64,000 nt of DNA from Gigaspora rosea (lineage: Eukaryota > Glomeromycota > Glomeromycetes > Diversisporales > Gigasporaceae), in contig QKWP01000485.1 in the NCBI GenBank assembly GCA_003550325.1, positions 34,207 through 98,206 on the forward strand, read 5' to 3'. The notes under the pieces were generated by a model, which worked only from the letters and a program-made list of their open reading frames with translations, made no database searches and was not told where the DNA came from. This document shows, piece by piece, positions 23,201 through 34,383 of the stretch. The first letter of the stretch is position 1. Each line of letters starts with the position of its first letter. The position numbers were made by a program, and so were the translations under genes.

Positions 23201-24266
23201 TAATAATAACCATTTAAATATCCATTTAACTAACAATACTGCAATCAAAAATTTAAAACAAATACACTTTTCCAAACCTATACAAAACAAAAATTGGGAC
23301 ATTATATCCATTATTAATCAAATTAAATCTATCAAAAACATCTCATTCACTTTATACAAAGTCAAATCAAATCTTAACTCATTCTACAATCAAGCAAACT
23401 TACTTGCAAAACGTGGAACTAATAAACCAATACTTAAAATTATTCATAATGTTCTAAATCTACCAATTTATTTTCAATGGCATAGTCATCTTATTCCTTT
23501 CAAAATACGAACCTTCATCAAAAATATATATACTATACAAGAACTATATTCCTGGTCTACTCTCAAAATATTTAAAAATATACCTAAAATTAATTGGACA
23601 CTATGTTTTAACATACTAAATACACTTGAACACAATCATTTTAAATATTCTTTTAGAATTAAAATCTTAACTAACAATCTTCCAACTATGGAAAATCTTC
23701 ATATTAGGTACCCTTATTTATATCCTACATCAAAATGCTGCCGCTGTTCAGATACTGAAGATACTTTACACTTACTCCTCTGTTCAAACAATAACAATAA
23801 TATTCAACAATCTGTTATTAATATAATTACAGATACACTAGCTTCTCTCAAAATTACTACTATATCTCCATTAACAATTCTTAATACTCTTCTTCACTTT
23901 ACACTTCATACACGTACTCCACAATATAATCTCCTCCTATACTACATTATTGGAATTTACTCTTCTAATGTTTTTGAAAATATTAAATTACTTACTACTA
24001 AACAAACTAAATTATTCCTTATTTCCCTATCTAATAATCTTTTAGATTGGTTTCAAAATACTGTTTGGTCCTCACGAAATATCTTTCAACACCAATGGGA
24101 ACATGCTCGTAATATTACTTCTAAAATGAAAAGAAAGAAATATTTCTTTCCAAATACATCCCATACAACAACTATAGCCACACCAGATATAACACATATA
24201 GACTTTTCTCCCTTTATAGAAAAATGGTTTCTACAAGGTTTTTCTCTAACAAACTGTATACAATAA
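20235..24266 (+). pseudogene. LINE D ORF2 fragment: RT, RNase H and zinc finger
   Basis: One phase of 1344 codons stays open apart from three stops (21381 TAA, 22473 TAG, 22758 TAA). Motifs include AAGPSEICYEHI, VRPISIIEPFKK, FQDMSKAFDKI (RT motif A), IEQGETYSPLL and YMDDTTW (motif C, about 21519). At about 23030-23420 is a degenerate RNase H (FYTKAS for TDGS, TRTELEA, LTNNTA for a TDN-type motif), so two catalytic Asp are replaced. The C terminus has CCRCSDTEDTLHLLLC, a CCHC-like zinc finger. The lack of Met codons reflects the base composition and hides this long frame from Met-to-stop searches. Confidence 0.85.
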
Positions 24267-24491
24267 TGTTAGGTCATATACCAAGGTTTCTTTCAACCTA
24301 CTCTAGCTAGTAAATTAATTTGAAATAGTTAATTATAGCATTATAGAAAATAGAAGGTATAATGTCATATTGGGTGCCTGTTTTACAATAACACAAATGT
24401 AGTTCTGAAATCTTTAAATGTAAATTTATTATTTTTACTTAAATAAAGTTTCAACTCTGGCATTTTAAAAAAAAAATAAAAAAAAAAAAAA
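20235..24491 (+). mobile_element. LINE D, 5'-truncated non-LTR retrotransposon
   Basis: The insert is bounded by an 18-bp target duplication with one mismatch (20217-20234 and 24492-24509, seven A then TCGTAAC[A/G]TCA). It ends in an A-rich tail from 24465 and AATAAA at about 24442. It starts inside the coding region upstream of the RT, so the endonuclease and ORF1 were lost by the 5' truncation common in LINE insertion. The family differs from LINEs A and C. Its sense strand is strikingly poor in G. A second member begins at 63722. Confidence 0.85.
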
Positions 24492-24991
24492 AAAAAAATC
24501 GTAACGTCACCCAGGTGCTGAGATCTAAGTTCGGGAAGTTCAGGTAATCTGACCTATTTTTTTAGGAATGCAAATTCCCAATGCGACGCTTAATCGGAGT
24601 TTGGTGCTCCAAAATATCTTTTCAAAAGAAGGTGGGTAAAGAAACCCGATTGTGGTTCAAAAGAACACGATCCGAACCTGGATCTTCAGAGTTTGAATTT
24701 TTTGTAACTCACATTTTGTGGGAACACGAAATCTGACCTCTATTTTTGGTCAGAGTTTGAAAAAATTTCAGGGTCAGTGATCCAAGTATGAATTTTTTCA
24801 AGGATGTGTGGGTGGGGGAGGTGGTGGGTAAGAATTTTTTAGAATTTTTTCACGTGAATTTATATAATATTTAGTAATATTCTGGGGTGGTAAGTAAAGG
24901 ATCTTTATAAAAATTCAAGGGTCCTTAATATTAAACCCAACTGAAGCGCCCCTTAAATAGTGATGAAGAACTGTACCTTAGAAGGGGTAGA
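24492..24991 (-). other. Helitron A 5' terminal region
   Basis: This holds the second half of the roughly 158-bp direct repeat, one GGTTC unit near 24650, and about 340 bases conserved with 870-1234 and 62965-63280. It ends on the minus strand in TCTACCCCTTCTAAGG at 24991. No gene. The conserved terminal block presumably contains the Rep recognition site. Confidence 0.7.
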
Positions 24992-25023
24992 CTAGTATTA
25001 GGACCTGAGCATTGCTCCGGGTT
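24992..25023 (-). other. Helitron 3' terminus (hairpin + CTAG), unit B/C
   Basis: On the minus strand, ACCCGGAGCAATGCTCAGGT folds into a hairpin (25003-25023), followed 7 nt later by CTAG at 24995-24992. Unit A starts with TC at the next base. Confidence 0.8.
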
Positions 25024-25091
25024 TTTAATTGTTCTTTATTTTAGTTTTAATTGTATTTTATTTTAGATTTTTAATTATTAGATTAAAAATA

Positions 25092-25456
25092 TAGGGATTA
25101 TATATATGTACCCAAAGGTTCATATACCCACATCATGTGACCTATAGATCACTACCAAAAATCAGGATCAGGTGTAACATTACACGATCAGAAAAATTCA
25201 AAACAAACATTCATTTTGACAAAGATCGCTCATTTCACAAAAAACTGTATAATAAACCACCTTCTGTACATTAATTAAAAGTTTTCCTTGAGCGATTTTA
25301 CTATATAATAGTCTAAACCCTAACCCTAATATAGTTCTCACCCTAACCCTAATCTAATATAAACAATGCTGATTTTGTAAGTAATATCATATGATCAAAA
25401 TAATGGGTACAAAAAAATTTAATGTACCCTATGGGGTATAACTAAATTAATTCAAA
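25092..25456. mobile_element. MITE-like insertion with telomere-like core
   Basis: Compared with unit 0/A (1315-1350), unit B/C has an extra roughly 365 bp between AAAAATAT and ATATATATAAAATAATAAA. The ends carry loosely inverted GTACCCA...ATCATGTGA and its counterpart before GGGTACA. The core has ACAAACATTCATTTTGAC, GAGCGATTTTA and CTAACCCTAA runs. Related cores occur at about 33640-33840 (same strand) and 33900-34130 (opposite strand), so this is a repeated family without coding capacity. Confidence 0.5.
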
Positions 25457-25495
25457 AATATATATATAAAATAATAAAAATAATTCTAACTCTAA

Positions 25496-26402
25496 GAGGG
25501 CTTCCAGAAATTACGTAATATTTTGTTACTAATAAATTTCAAAATTTTACCCACCCACCCACACCTGATACTCTATTAGCCAATCAAATTTTATATTTTT
25601 AAAAATTTATTCATATGTTTTAATTTATGAAATTGATAATAACTATTGCTCTACTGACCAATTTAGATGATTTAACTACCAAAATGTTCGTCTTACAGAG
25701 ACGATTCTAACAAGCCCAAAATTGTTAAAATCTAATCACAGGGTCCCATGATCATTCAACTTTTTTTATAATTTTAATAGTAATTTTTTAGAATCACTAA
25801 GTAAATTTCTTTAATATTGTATAACTTTTGATCCACTTGCCCGTTTTGGATGATTTAACTACCAAAATGTTCGTCTTAGTGAGACGATTCTAAAAAGCTC
25901 AAAATCACTAAATTCTAATTACAGGATCCCAAGATCAATAAAGATTTGTATTGTTAGACAAGCAATAAAATCTTTATCGATCTTGGAATCCTGTGATTGG
26001 AATTTAGTGATTTTGGGCTTGTTAGAATCGTCTAACTGAGACGAACATTTTGGTAGTTAAATCATCCAAAACGGGCTAATGAATCAAAAGTTATTCAATA
26101 TTAAAGAAATTTACTTAGTAATTCTAAAAAATCACTATTAAAATTACACAAAAGTTGAACGATCTTGGGACCCTGTGATTAGGTTTTAACGATTTTGGGC
26201 TTGATAGAATCGTCTCAGTGAGACAAACATTTTGGTAGTTAAATCATCTAAATTGGTCAAGTAGAACAATAGTTATTAATAATTTTATAATTTTATACTT
26301 TTGGCCAGAATTATAAAAATTTGACCAGAATTATAATTATAACCTGATATTTTCAGGAACCCACCCACCCACCAAAAAATCATGTAATTTCTGGAAGCCC
26401 CC
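25496..26402. mobile_element. Harbinger-like non-autonomous foldback element
   Basis: The 907-bp element has terminal inverted repeats GAGGGCTTCCAGAAATTACG and GGGGGCTTCCAGAAATTACA, flanked by TAA on both sides (25493-25495 and 26403-26405). Deleting it with one TAA restores TCTAACTCTAAACATTAGG, as in the other Helitron copies. A three-base TWA target duplication with G-rich ends fits PIF/Harbinger. It encodes no transposase. Most of its interior is one long palindrome. Confidence 0.75.
25640..26285. repeat. Long near-perfect palindrome (arms ~310 bp)
   Basis: The arms meet near 25960 around TTGTATTGTTAGACAAGCAA. Matching landmarks are ACCAAAATGTTCGTCTTA in the left arm and its complement in the right arm (twice per arm), and GGGTCCCATGATC against GATCTTGGGACCC. 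Each arm itself contains two diverged copies of a roughly 200-bp unit. Confidence 0.85.
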
Positions 26403-26405
26403 TAA

Positions 26406-27060
26406 ACATTAGGTCTCAAGATTATTATAAACCCTCATGATTATTAGTTTAAAGTTATATATATGAAAACCCTATCCCAAAGCTCAATATAATAAAAACT
26501 GACCATAACTCTAACCATTAGGTCTTAAGATTATTATTAGGCCTCATGATTATTAGTTTAAAGTTATATATATCGATACCCCTTCCCAAAGCTCAACATA
26601 ATGAAACTGACCCTAACCCTAACCTATAGGCCTTATAATTATTTTAGATCTCATGATTATTAGATTAAAGATATATAAATTATATTTATTATATAATTAT
26701 AAATATAAATTAAATTAAATAATAATACTTTTAAAACTATTTAAAACTATATACAAAATAATTAAAATTAAATAATATAATAATATTTTTAAAACTATAT
26801 ACAAATTAAATAAATAAAATAATACTTTTAGAAATTATATACAAATTAAATTAATAATATAATACTTTTAAAACTATATACAAATTAAATTAATAATAAA
26901 AATACTTTTAAAACTATATACAAATTAGATTAATTAAATAAAATACTTTTAAACTATATACAAAATATATACAAATTCTAAAATATATACAAAAATTATA
27001 CAAAAATTATGCAAACTATATACAAATCTATAATCTATAAAATATATATAAAATTATTTA
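26406..27060. repeat. Helitron B/C 3' non-coding region
   Basis: This is the counterpart of 3401-4016: two imperfect units with CCCTAACCCTAACC, then tandem roughly 50-bp AT repeats built on TACTTTTAAAACTATATACAAATT. No gene seen. Confidence 0.7.
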
Positions 27061-27442
27061 TCAAAAACTTCTCTATATACAACATTTCTAGTATATACGC
27101 CCTCTTTTCCTTCTATATACCCATCCTTAACCAAGACTTTAATATTATCTTTTGACTGAACTCTTGACAAAGCTACATATAATTGTCCATAAGAGAAGAC
27201 AGGTTTGGGCAAATATAATCCCATAATAGGAATTGTTTGACCTTGAGTTTTGTTAATTGTTATTGCAAAAGATAATCTAATTGGAAATTGTCTCCTTACA
27301 AATTGGAATGGAAGATCAGAATCTGCTGATGTTAATCTTAGTCAAGGTATAAAAACTCTTTTCCCTTTGTTGACTCCTGTTATAATTTAAGCATCTAAAA
27401 CAAATTTATAACAATTTTTGATCATTAGCCTTGTACTATTAT

Positions 27443-27529
27443 ATAATCCTTCAGATGGGTCAAGATTACGTAAAAGAATAACAGGNATAATCCTTCAGAT
27501 GGGTCAAGATTACGTAAAAGAATAACAGG
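27443..27529. repeat. 43-nt duplication around a single N (assembly join)
   Basis: Bases 27443-27485 and 27487-27529 are identical and separated by one N at 27486. Unit A has the segment once. The length and the lone N point to two contigs whose overlap was not merged. Confidence 0.85.
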
Positions 27530-28922
27530 TACATCTCTTTTTAGTATTAAATGATATGGTGGCATTCTACTTGGTATTAAAGTATTTAAAAATTTAGTAG
27601 GATAAAGACTTTGATCAACTTGATCTTTATCTTCAACTAAATCAGCAGAAAAGTATTCAAATTCCTCAGTATCAGGAATTTTTTTAAGTATTTGTTGATT
27701 AATGTCCTCAACATCTACATTTTTTGTTGTAAGAATTGCTCCATCTCTAATATAGTCAGATTTTTGATAATTTGTAGTAATATCAGTAAAGGTCTCTGAT
27801 ATTAAATCATCAATATTTTCACTATCCAAGACTATATTATCAGACAATCTGAATGTGTTGTTACTTTTCCTTCACCAATATCTAATAAAAAGTCAACAAA
27901 GTTTTTTTGTTCAACATCATCTTGTTGTTGAACTTTCATATTAATCGCTAATTGCATGGTTTTATCATTTTTCCAAAGATATGAAGACTTTAAGCATGCA
28001 TCAACTATTTGTGGATGTGTACCTCAAACTACTACAGGTAAAATTTGTCTAAAATAACCACCAAAAACCATAATCTTCCCTCTAAAAAGTAAATCAGTAT
28101 CTGTTAAATCTCTAAAAGTTCTGTTAACAGCTTCAAAAGCAAATCTATTCATCATTGGTACTTCATTCCACAAATGGCTTTAGCAGTTTGAATTAAATTG
28201 GCTAATTCAGATTGCTTTTCAATATTTAAAGTAGAATCATGATCTACTTTTAATGAAATTTTAAATCTTGAATGAGCAGTTCTTCCACCACTCATTAATA
28301 AGACAGCAATTCCTGATGATGCTACAGCAATTGCAATTCTATTTAAATGTTTTTTTGATCTTATATAAGCCAAGATCAAATTATACAAAAATGTTTTTCA
28401 AGTTCTTCCAGGTCCATCAACAAAAAATAAAGTTTGTTCAAGTTCACCATTAATTGCTTTTATAATTTCTTCATATTTTTTTTTTGATCTTCATTTAAAT
28501 GTTTTTCATTTAATAAAGTTTTTTCAATTCCATTTTGATCAAAATTATGTTCTTTAGCAATTAATGTATTGTATTAATGATCTTCTTCTAATAAATCATA
28601 ATTTATAATTGGAAGACCTGGAAAATCTGAAAGAGCCATTCTATTTTGAATCAAATATTTTTCAATAAGCACCATTGCTTTTATAATAGCTAAATCTTTT
28701 TCATCCTTTTGAAAGATAAAATCCTCAATCAGATGATCAAGAAATTTTCCCAAAGAACTTTTATATTTGCTGGTTAACAGTAAACTAATAGAAAAGCAAA
28801 TAAATATCTTAGTTGGGAAGGCATATTGTATATAGCAGCTTCTGCAAGGCAAGTATCACATTCATTATCTTATCAACCAAACTAAGTTGAAATGCTACAT
28901 CTTTATATGAATCATATTTTAC

Positions 28923-29182
28923 CAGGAACGGAGTACAAAGTACGTAGTGTATGGTTTACAGGCATTTAAAATGCTGTGTCTCTTTTGTATCTGATTGGTT
29001 AATCTATCCTTGTGACTTCTGAATGTATTTCTAGATTTGTACATACTCTATGGGGCTTTGATCTACTATATCGCAAAAAAAAACAACCAGAAACTTATGC
29101 AAAACTGGTTTAACCTGTAACTCGCTGAAAATCCACTTTCCGTTCCTGGTTTTTCATGACAATGTCGCGCAGTTACTTATAC
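28923..29182. mobile_element. ~260-bp MITE-like insertion in Helitron B/C
   Basis: Unit A reads straight through TTTTACACCATTT, whereas this copy has about 260 extra bases. They start CCAGGAACGGA and contain the complement TCCGTTCCTGG about 36 bases before the right edge, so the inverted repeat is asymmetric. A palindrome GTACnnnGTAC is near the left end. No open frame. The superfamily cannot be named. Confidence 0.5.
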
Positions 29183-30733
29183 ACCATTTAAAATTTTTAA
29201 ATCATCAAATGATTTAATACCACATACTACATTTAATAGTATTCTTAAATAAATCTCTCTGTATCTTTTGGATTAATAAAATACATTCGAGAAATTACTT
29301 TATTACCACCTTGTTTTCTTTTTTGCCAGTTTTTAGTTTTTTTATTCCAAGTAAAGTGCTTTGGAATTTGCATATATCTCAAAGATTGAATAAATTCATT
29401 ATCAGAATTATCTTTACAAAATTCAAAATATCTTGTTAACTTTGTATTTTTTCCTTATCAAGATCTTTTGATGATAAAGTTTTTGATTTATAAAGAACTT
29501 TTTGTTGATCTTCCAAATGTATCGGAAGTCTAACAACAGTATGAGATCATTCTTGTAAACCAAAATCAAATAACCTCCATATTCCTTCAGATGCAGAAAC
29601 ATATCTTGCAATTATAAATTTTTCAATTTCATCATTTGGATTCCTTAAAGATATTAAAACTCTATCCTGTCCCTTATATACATATTTGTAAAGATATTTA
29701 ATAGATTTAATGCTTGAACATATCTCTACATTAAGGTGACAGTTATATTTTTGACTTAAATATGGATTATAAGGAATAATCCATCTATTGTCAATATCAA
29801 TTGATACCCCATGTTTTTTAATAGTTCTTGAATTTTGTCTTCTTCTATAGATAGGGTATTCAGAATTATTTGTAGAAGTTTTAGCAGTAAATTCTCTTGG
29901 AAAATATTTACTACATTTTCCATCAATCATACATGGAGATGATAGATTAATATCTAGGGTCCATGAATCATGTTTCTGCTAACTATTTCATATAGTTTTG
30001 GTTGATATTTTTATCAGGAATTTTAGCAGATATGATTTGATCAAAATTTTTAGAAGTTTGTGGTTTATCTTCAGGTGCCAATATAAGTAATATATGAGAA
30101 TGTGGCAACCCTCTTTTTTGAAATTCAATTATATAACAATATGCAATAACTTTTCCTAAAACAGATTTTACAGTTAATCTTTGATTATTGCATCTAATTT
30201 CAATCTAAAAACTCTTGCTATCAAATCTGGCCTATCAGCAGCAGTTTGATTTTCTAAAAGTTCATTTTCAATTTTAAGCCATTTTGGATTACATGTTACT
30301 GTTATAAACAGATCAGGTTTTCTGAATTGTCTAACAATTGTCATTGAATCTTGATACAATTGTTGATAATATCTTGTAGATCCTATAAAACTTGATGACA
30401 AAATTACTTTTTTGCCAACATTTTCTACATTGTCTTCATTAGCATCTTCATTAGAAACTATATCTTTTAATCCTGTATAGATTTCTAATCTTAAATCATC
30501 TTGATGCTTTTTTTGCCAACTTATTTTGTTTGATTCCCATTTTACAAACTGATCTACTATATACTGTTGAAATAATCTGCCTGAAAGATGTATAATACTA
30601 TCTTCTTTGTTTGTTTTTAATTATAAATCTATAAACTGCAAACTCCCTAAGAGATATTGTTAATTTATTTTTCTTTTTTTGTTGAACCTTTGGTGATGTT
30701 TTATCATTATCATCTTCATTATTATTATCTTTA

Positions 30734-30770
30734 CTAGGAACTGGGAACCAGTGTGAGTCTGGAGCGTCAA
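30734..30770 (-). other. 3' terminus of the 22-kb element
   Basis: The minus strand reads ACGCTCCAGA (asymmetric repeat), then hairpin ACTGG-TTC-CCAGT, then TTCCTAG with host T next. The gap between hairpin and CTAG is only about three bases, shorter than in the array Helitrons. Confidence 0.6.
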
Positions 30771-31505
30771 ATTTTTAAATTATATTAATAATAAATCAAT
30801 ATTTATATAATAATATATATTATAATATTATAAAATATATATATAGTACAATATACTATATAATCAAATTTTAATAATTATTTAAAAAAATCTTTTTATT
30901 TATTTTCATTTTTTTATTTATTTATTAATTTTACATATTTAATTTTTTTATTTTAAATAGTTTTCTAATTAGATATAACTTTTCAATCTTTTATTTATTT
31001 TTAATTATAATATATATGATAGTATTATTTTTTAATTTATTTTCAACAAGCAATATGGATTTTATCAAATCGAAATTGAATTCACAGTTCATCTTTAGAT
31101 CTGTTATTTAAGTTCTTTGGCAACCCAATAAAATCTCCTAATCTAGATAGTTGAATTAAAGGGTCAATTCAGATTGTCGAATTTAAGAGTGAAGCTCTTT
31201 AGTTATAAATAATTAATCTAATTTAATACAAAACATAACAATATATAGTAAGTTTGCATAATCTATAGTAATTTATATTTAAAAATTCAATTAAACTTCT
31301 ACAAGTGCCAGGCATGATGTCATTAAACCACGTTAGATATTTGTACTAATAAATGTAAATTTAATTTTATAATCATCTTATAATCATCTAACTGCTAATA
31401 TAAAACTTGATGAATTCGAGATTATTAATCTGTATAGGGATGTGAAAAATCTGATTCGACTTCATGAAGTCGCATTTTAATTTAGGCTCAGTCCTAAGTC
31501 CCGAG
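30771..31505. other. AT-rich spacer in the 22-kb element
   Basis: Nothing recognisable: runs of A/T up to 31060, then mixed AT-rich sequence. No open frame of note, no RNA gene and no inverted repeat that I can see. Confidence 0.5.
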
Positions 31506-31832
31506 CAGGGCCCCCAGAAAATTTTGAAAAGATCTTATTTTTGTATCTTGCGTATTAATTTATTAGAAATAAGTCTTTTGAGTACGTGTGATTTAAGTTA
31601 ATAGCCATGATATAAAGATATATAAATATATAGTATAAATTAAATCACAACTCTGAGAATTACTTTTAGCTAATATGTAATAAATTATCGATCAATACTG
31701 ATACGATATGCAATAGTTATGTTATGATCGGCAAAAATAATACTAAATTTGATATCACAATAAAAAAAACAATATTTGGTCGTTACCAAAACAATTTTTC
31801 TAAAATGATATCGAAATTTTCTGGGGACCCTG
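31506..31832. mobile_element. hAT-like MITE, 327 bp
   Basis: The terminal inverted repeats start CAGGGCCCCCAGAAAATTTT on the left and, read inward from the right end, CAGGGTCCCCAGAAAATTTC. They begin with the CAGGG typical of hAT elements. The eight flanking bases are GTCCCGAG (31498-31505) and GTAACGAA (31833-31840), which could be a diverged 8-bp target duplication. No coding sequence. Confidence 0.55.
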
Positions 31833-31840
31833 GTAACGAA

Positions 31841-33404
31841 TCTAATAGTCACATGCAATATTATATGTCATACGTGCATAACTCAGCAATTTTAAAAAAA
31901 ATATGCACTTTAAGCATGCATAGTTGATTGTTCTAACAAAATTGGAATATGCATGTTCATAAAACTTATAAACTGGAATATCGTACTTATAGGTTCCAAC
32001 GGAGCTTACGGAGACAAATCGAAAGTTAAAAAATTGATTAGTTGAACAAGTTGACAACTAATCGATTCATTTTTTAATCGATTTGACTAATTGATTAATG
32101 GAATAATTGTTCAATCAATTAATCATTAGTTGACTAATCGATCAATTGACCATTTGATTAATGATTTGTTGATTAATCAATTGGTTAACCAATCTAGAAA
32201 ACTTATCATTCTATAAATCGAGTTTTCTAGACTTTCAAAGATATAAATATGTCGAAAACTTCTAAAAAATCTAATTGATTAATCGATGGTCAACTAATCG
32301 ATTAGTAAATAAAATTTTGCTAGTTGAATAAAATAATTTGTCAACTAATCAATTGAAAAAATTTGATAATATGACCACTAAATGGAACATACAAATCTAA
32401 TTTCAATTTGTCCTAAAAAATAAAAAAAATTAAAAACTATTACAATACAAAAAGAATCTACTCATATGACAGATCAAGATGAAATGTTATAGCCTTTTAA
32501 CTTATCCCGTATTTAGACACTATTGTCATGTTTGCTTGCTTCGCCAAAATATGCCAGAGGTTAAGTTTGGTAATTCCTGAAGTATCTACCTGGGTATTAA
32601 GATACTCGGGTAGTTTATTATAATCGTATAATAAAATGTCTACCCAGAAATAATCTCAAACCTGGGAACCTTCAAAATAATTAAATTGTATGCATAGTAA
32701 TTAAATGATCACTACCAAAATAGAAACCGTCTTACTTAACCAGCACTTTCGAGAATCTGAGCCATATCTGACTAAGTCAGCTATGCAGTTTATGAAACTG
32801 GATTGATACAAGAAGCATATTTAGTAATTACAGTTAATATACATGTCAAAGATCAAATTTGGGAGCACCTGAAGAGTCTCTAAAATAATTGAATGCATGA
32901 TAATTGAAAACAAATACTATCAAAAATAAAATTCGCACCTTAATAAATAGAGCACATATTCAAAGCCAAATGGGCGGATGCGAAAAGCATTTTCACACAA
33001 CTCAAATTGCTCGACTATTGCATAATGCAAAAAATTGCATGATTGTATCGTTAGTTAGAAAGAATAATGAGCACTATAAAATATATAATTTAAATTATTA
33101 AAATTGTATTTAAGTGATGATTTTTGATCTTTAATAAACCAGATTTTTACAAGCCATACCTTCAAAAGATACTATTATTCCAAACACCTTATAGAATCAT
33201 TTCTGTTAGCGTTAAATATATATTCGTCGTATAATTTAGAGAATACCAGTGAAAAAGAGTGAGTGCTGTTTATGTATTTCTTACAATAAAAAATAATAAC
33301 TTGGTCACCTAATTCTCGCTTACATACTCCACAATATCGCGAAACTATTACTAAAAAATTAGGAGAGGTCAATAATAGCAACTAAGTAAGTTTATATGGG
33401 ACAC
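31841..33404. other. AT-rich spacer with a cluster of TTGATTAATC-type motifs
   Basis: No gene. Between about 32030 and 32350 the motifs TAATCGATT, TTGATTAAT and GTTGACTAATC occur more than fifteen times in both orientations with irregular spacing. The rest of the segment shows nothing I can name. Confidence 0.5.
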
Positions 33405-34283
33405 TTGAAGAAGAGTTAACCCAGTGATTATCATAAATTATCACCTCGAAATAATCACATAGTAATTTTGATAGATTAACAAATCAGGTGATTCATACAT
33501 ACACTGTGCAACAATAGGAGAATAACTGATAAGTGCATCTAATCTAAAAAAAGTGCCTTATTTTCAGGAGAAATGTTTATAAAGCACAAAAAACCATTTA
33601 GCCACGGCAAAAAAAGTTCTGGTCATGTGACGATCTGCAAATTCAGAACAAACGTTCGTTCTAAAGAAAATTAAAAAAAATTATAAGAAATAACCTTCTG
33701 TGCACTAACAAAAAATATTCCTTGACCGATTTTATTATATAAAATGCTAACCCCAAACACTACCCCCAAACTCTAACATAAATACTAACCCTTACCCTAA
33801 TCTAAATAACCTTATCGGTAATCATATGACCAAAACTTTTTAGTGCGCATTTATATCTTCCCCAGCATCGCCAGAAAAATTTTTACTGTCACGTGATCAT
33901 ATAGAAATCTTTAAGTTCGTTTAGGTTAGGGTTATGGTCTGTGCTAAAGTTAGGGTTTTGCTTAAGGAAAACTTTTTGTTAATGCACAGGTGATTTCTTA
34001 TGTAAATTTTGAGTTATGAGCGATTTTTGTTAAATGAACGTTTGTTTTGAACTTTCCTGATTGTATAATATTACACCAATTCGTGGTTCATTATTGGCTT
34101 ATTTTTGTCAATCATCATATGACAGTAAAAATTATATAGTAATTTTTCTGGCGATCCTGGGATAGTTGAGCATTATCAATTTATTACCTGACTTTTGTTT
34201 ACATTTGTTTCCAATCAAAAATCACCAAGTGATAATATCGAGGGCGATAAATCGTGATAATCACTGGGTTAACTCTTCTTCAA
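33405..34283. mobile_element. TIR element (879 bp) with nested MITE
   Basis: The ends are TTGAAGAAGAGTTAACCCAG followed by TGATTATCA, and the exact complement at 34255-34283, a 29-bp perfect inverted repeat extending imperfectly further in. Inside, about 33862-34160, lies a second inverted-repeat element with ends CAGCATCGCCAGAAAAATTT and CAGGATCGCCAGAAAAATTA. Two cores related to the MITE at 25092 face each other. No coding capacity. Confidence 0.7.
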
Positions 34284-34383
34284 TCTTCCCGTTTATATAT
34301 TATAAATTAATGCTACCAAATTTTACAAATTTGCAAAGCTAATTAAAAACATTACTAAATTTATTACAGGAACACACTTAGAC

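Larger units (their letters stand above)
1235..24991 (-). mobile_element. Full-length autonomous-type Helitron, unit A
   Basis: The unit runs on the minus strand from TC at 24991-24990 to CTAG at 1238-1235. It carries the Rep-helicase pseudogene at 4017-9574 and is interrupted by a tRNA-headed retroposon (1393-3380), LINE A (9614-19605) and LINE D (20235-24491). Subtracting these and their duplications leaves about 7.47 kb, nearly the same as unit B/C after its own insertions are removed. That agreement supports both sets of boundaries. The gene is broken by frameshifts and stops, so the unit could not move on its own now. Confidence 0.8.
27061..30733 (-). pseudogene. Helitron B/C: Rep and Pif1 helicase half
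   Basis: This aligns with 4020-7410 of unit A. From the N-terminal side it shows DLFITVTCNPKW (frame 30174-30401), then the HUH region and CMIDGKCSKYFPREF (29547-29930), the linker, the helicase Walker A at about 28388-28418 and motif VI near 27150. Walker A reads GPGRT, stop, KTF, so it is inactivated by nonsense plus a missense change; unit A lost it by a one-base deletion instead. A 260-bp insertion (28923-29182) and one assembly N (27486) also fall inside. It ends exactly at the 22-kb insertion; its N-terminal half resumes at 52760. Confidence 0.85.

Noticed and set aside
23033..23311. Minus-strand 92-codon frame
   Set aside because: It overlaps the RNase H region of LINE D, which is supported on the plus strand.
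27443..27529. Biological tandem duplication at the N
   Set aside because: The single N and exact 43-nt identity, repeated in style at 60579, indicate an assembly join.
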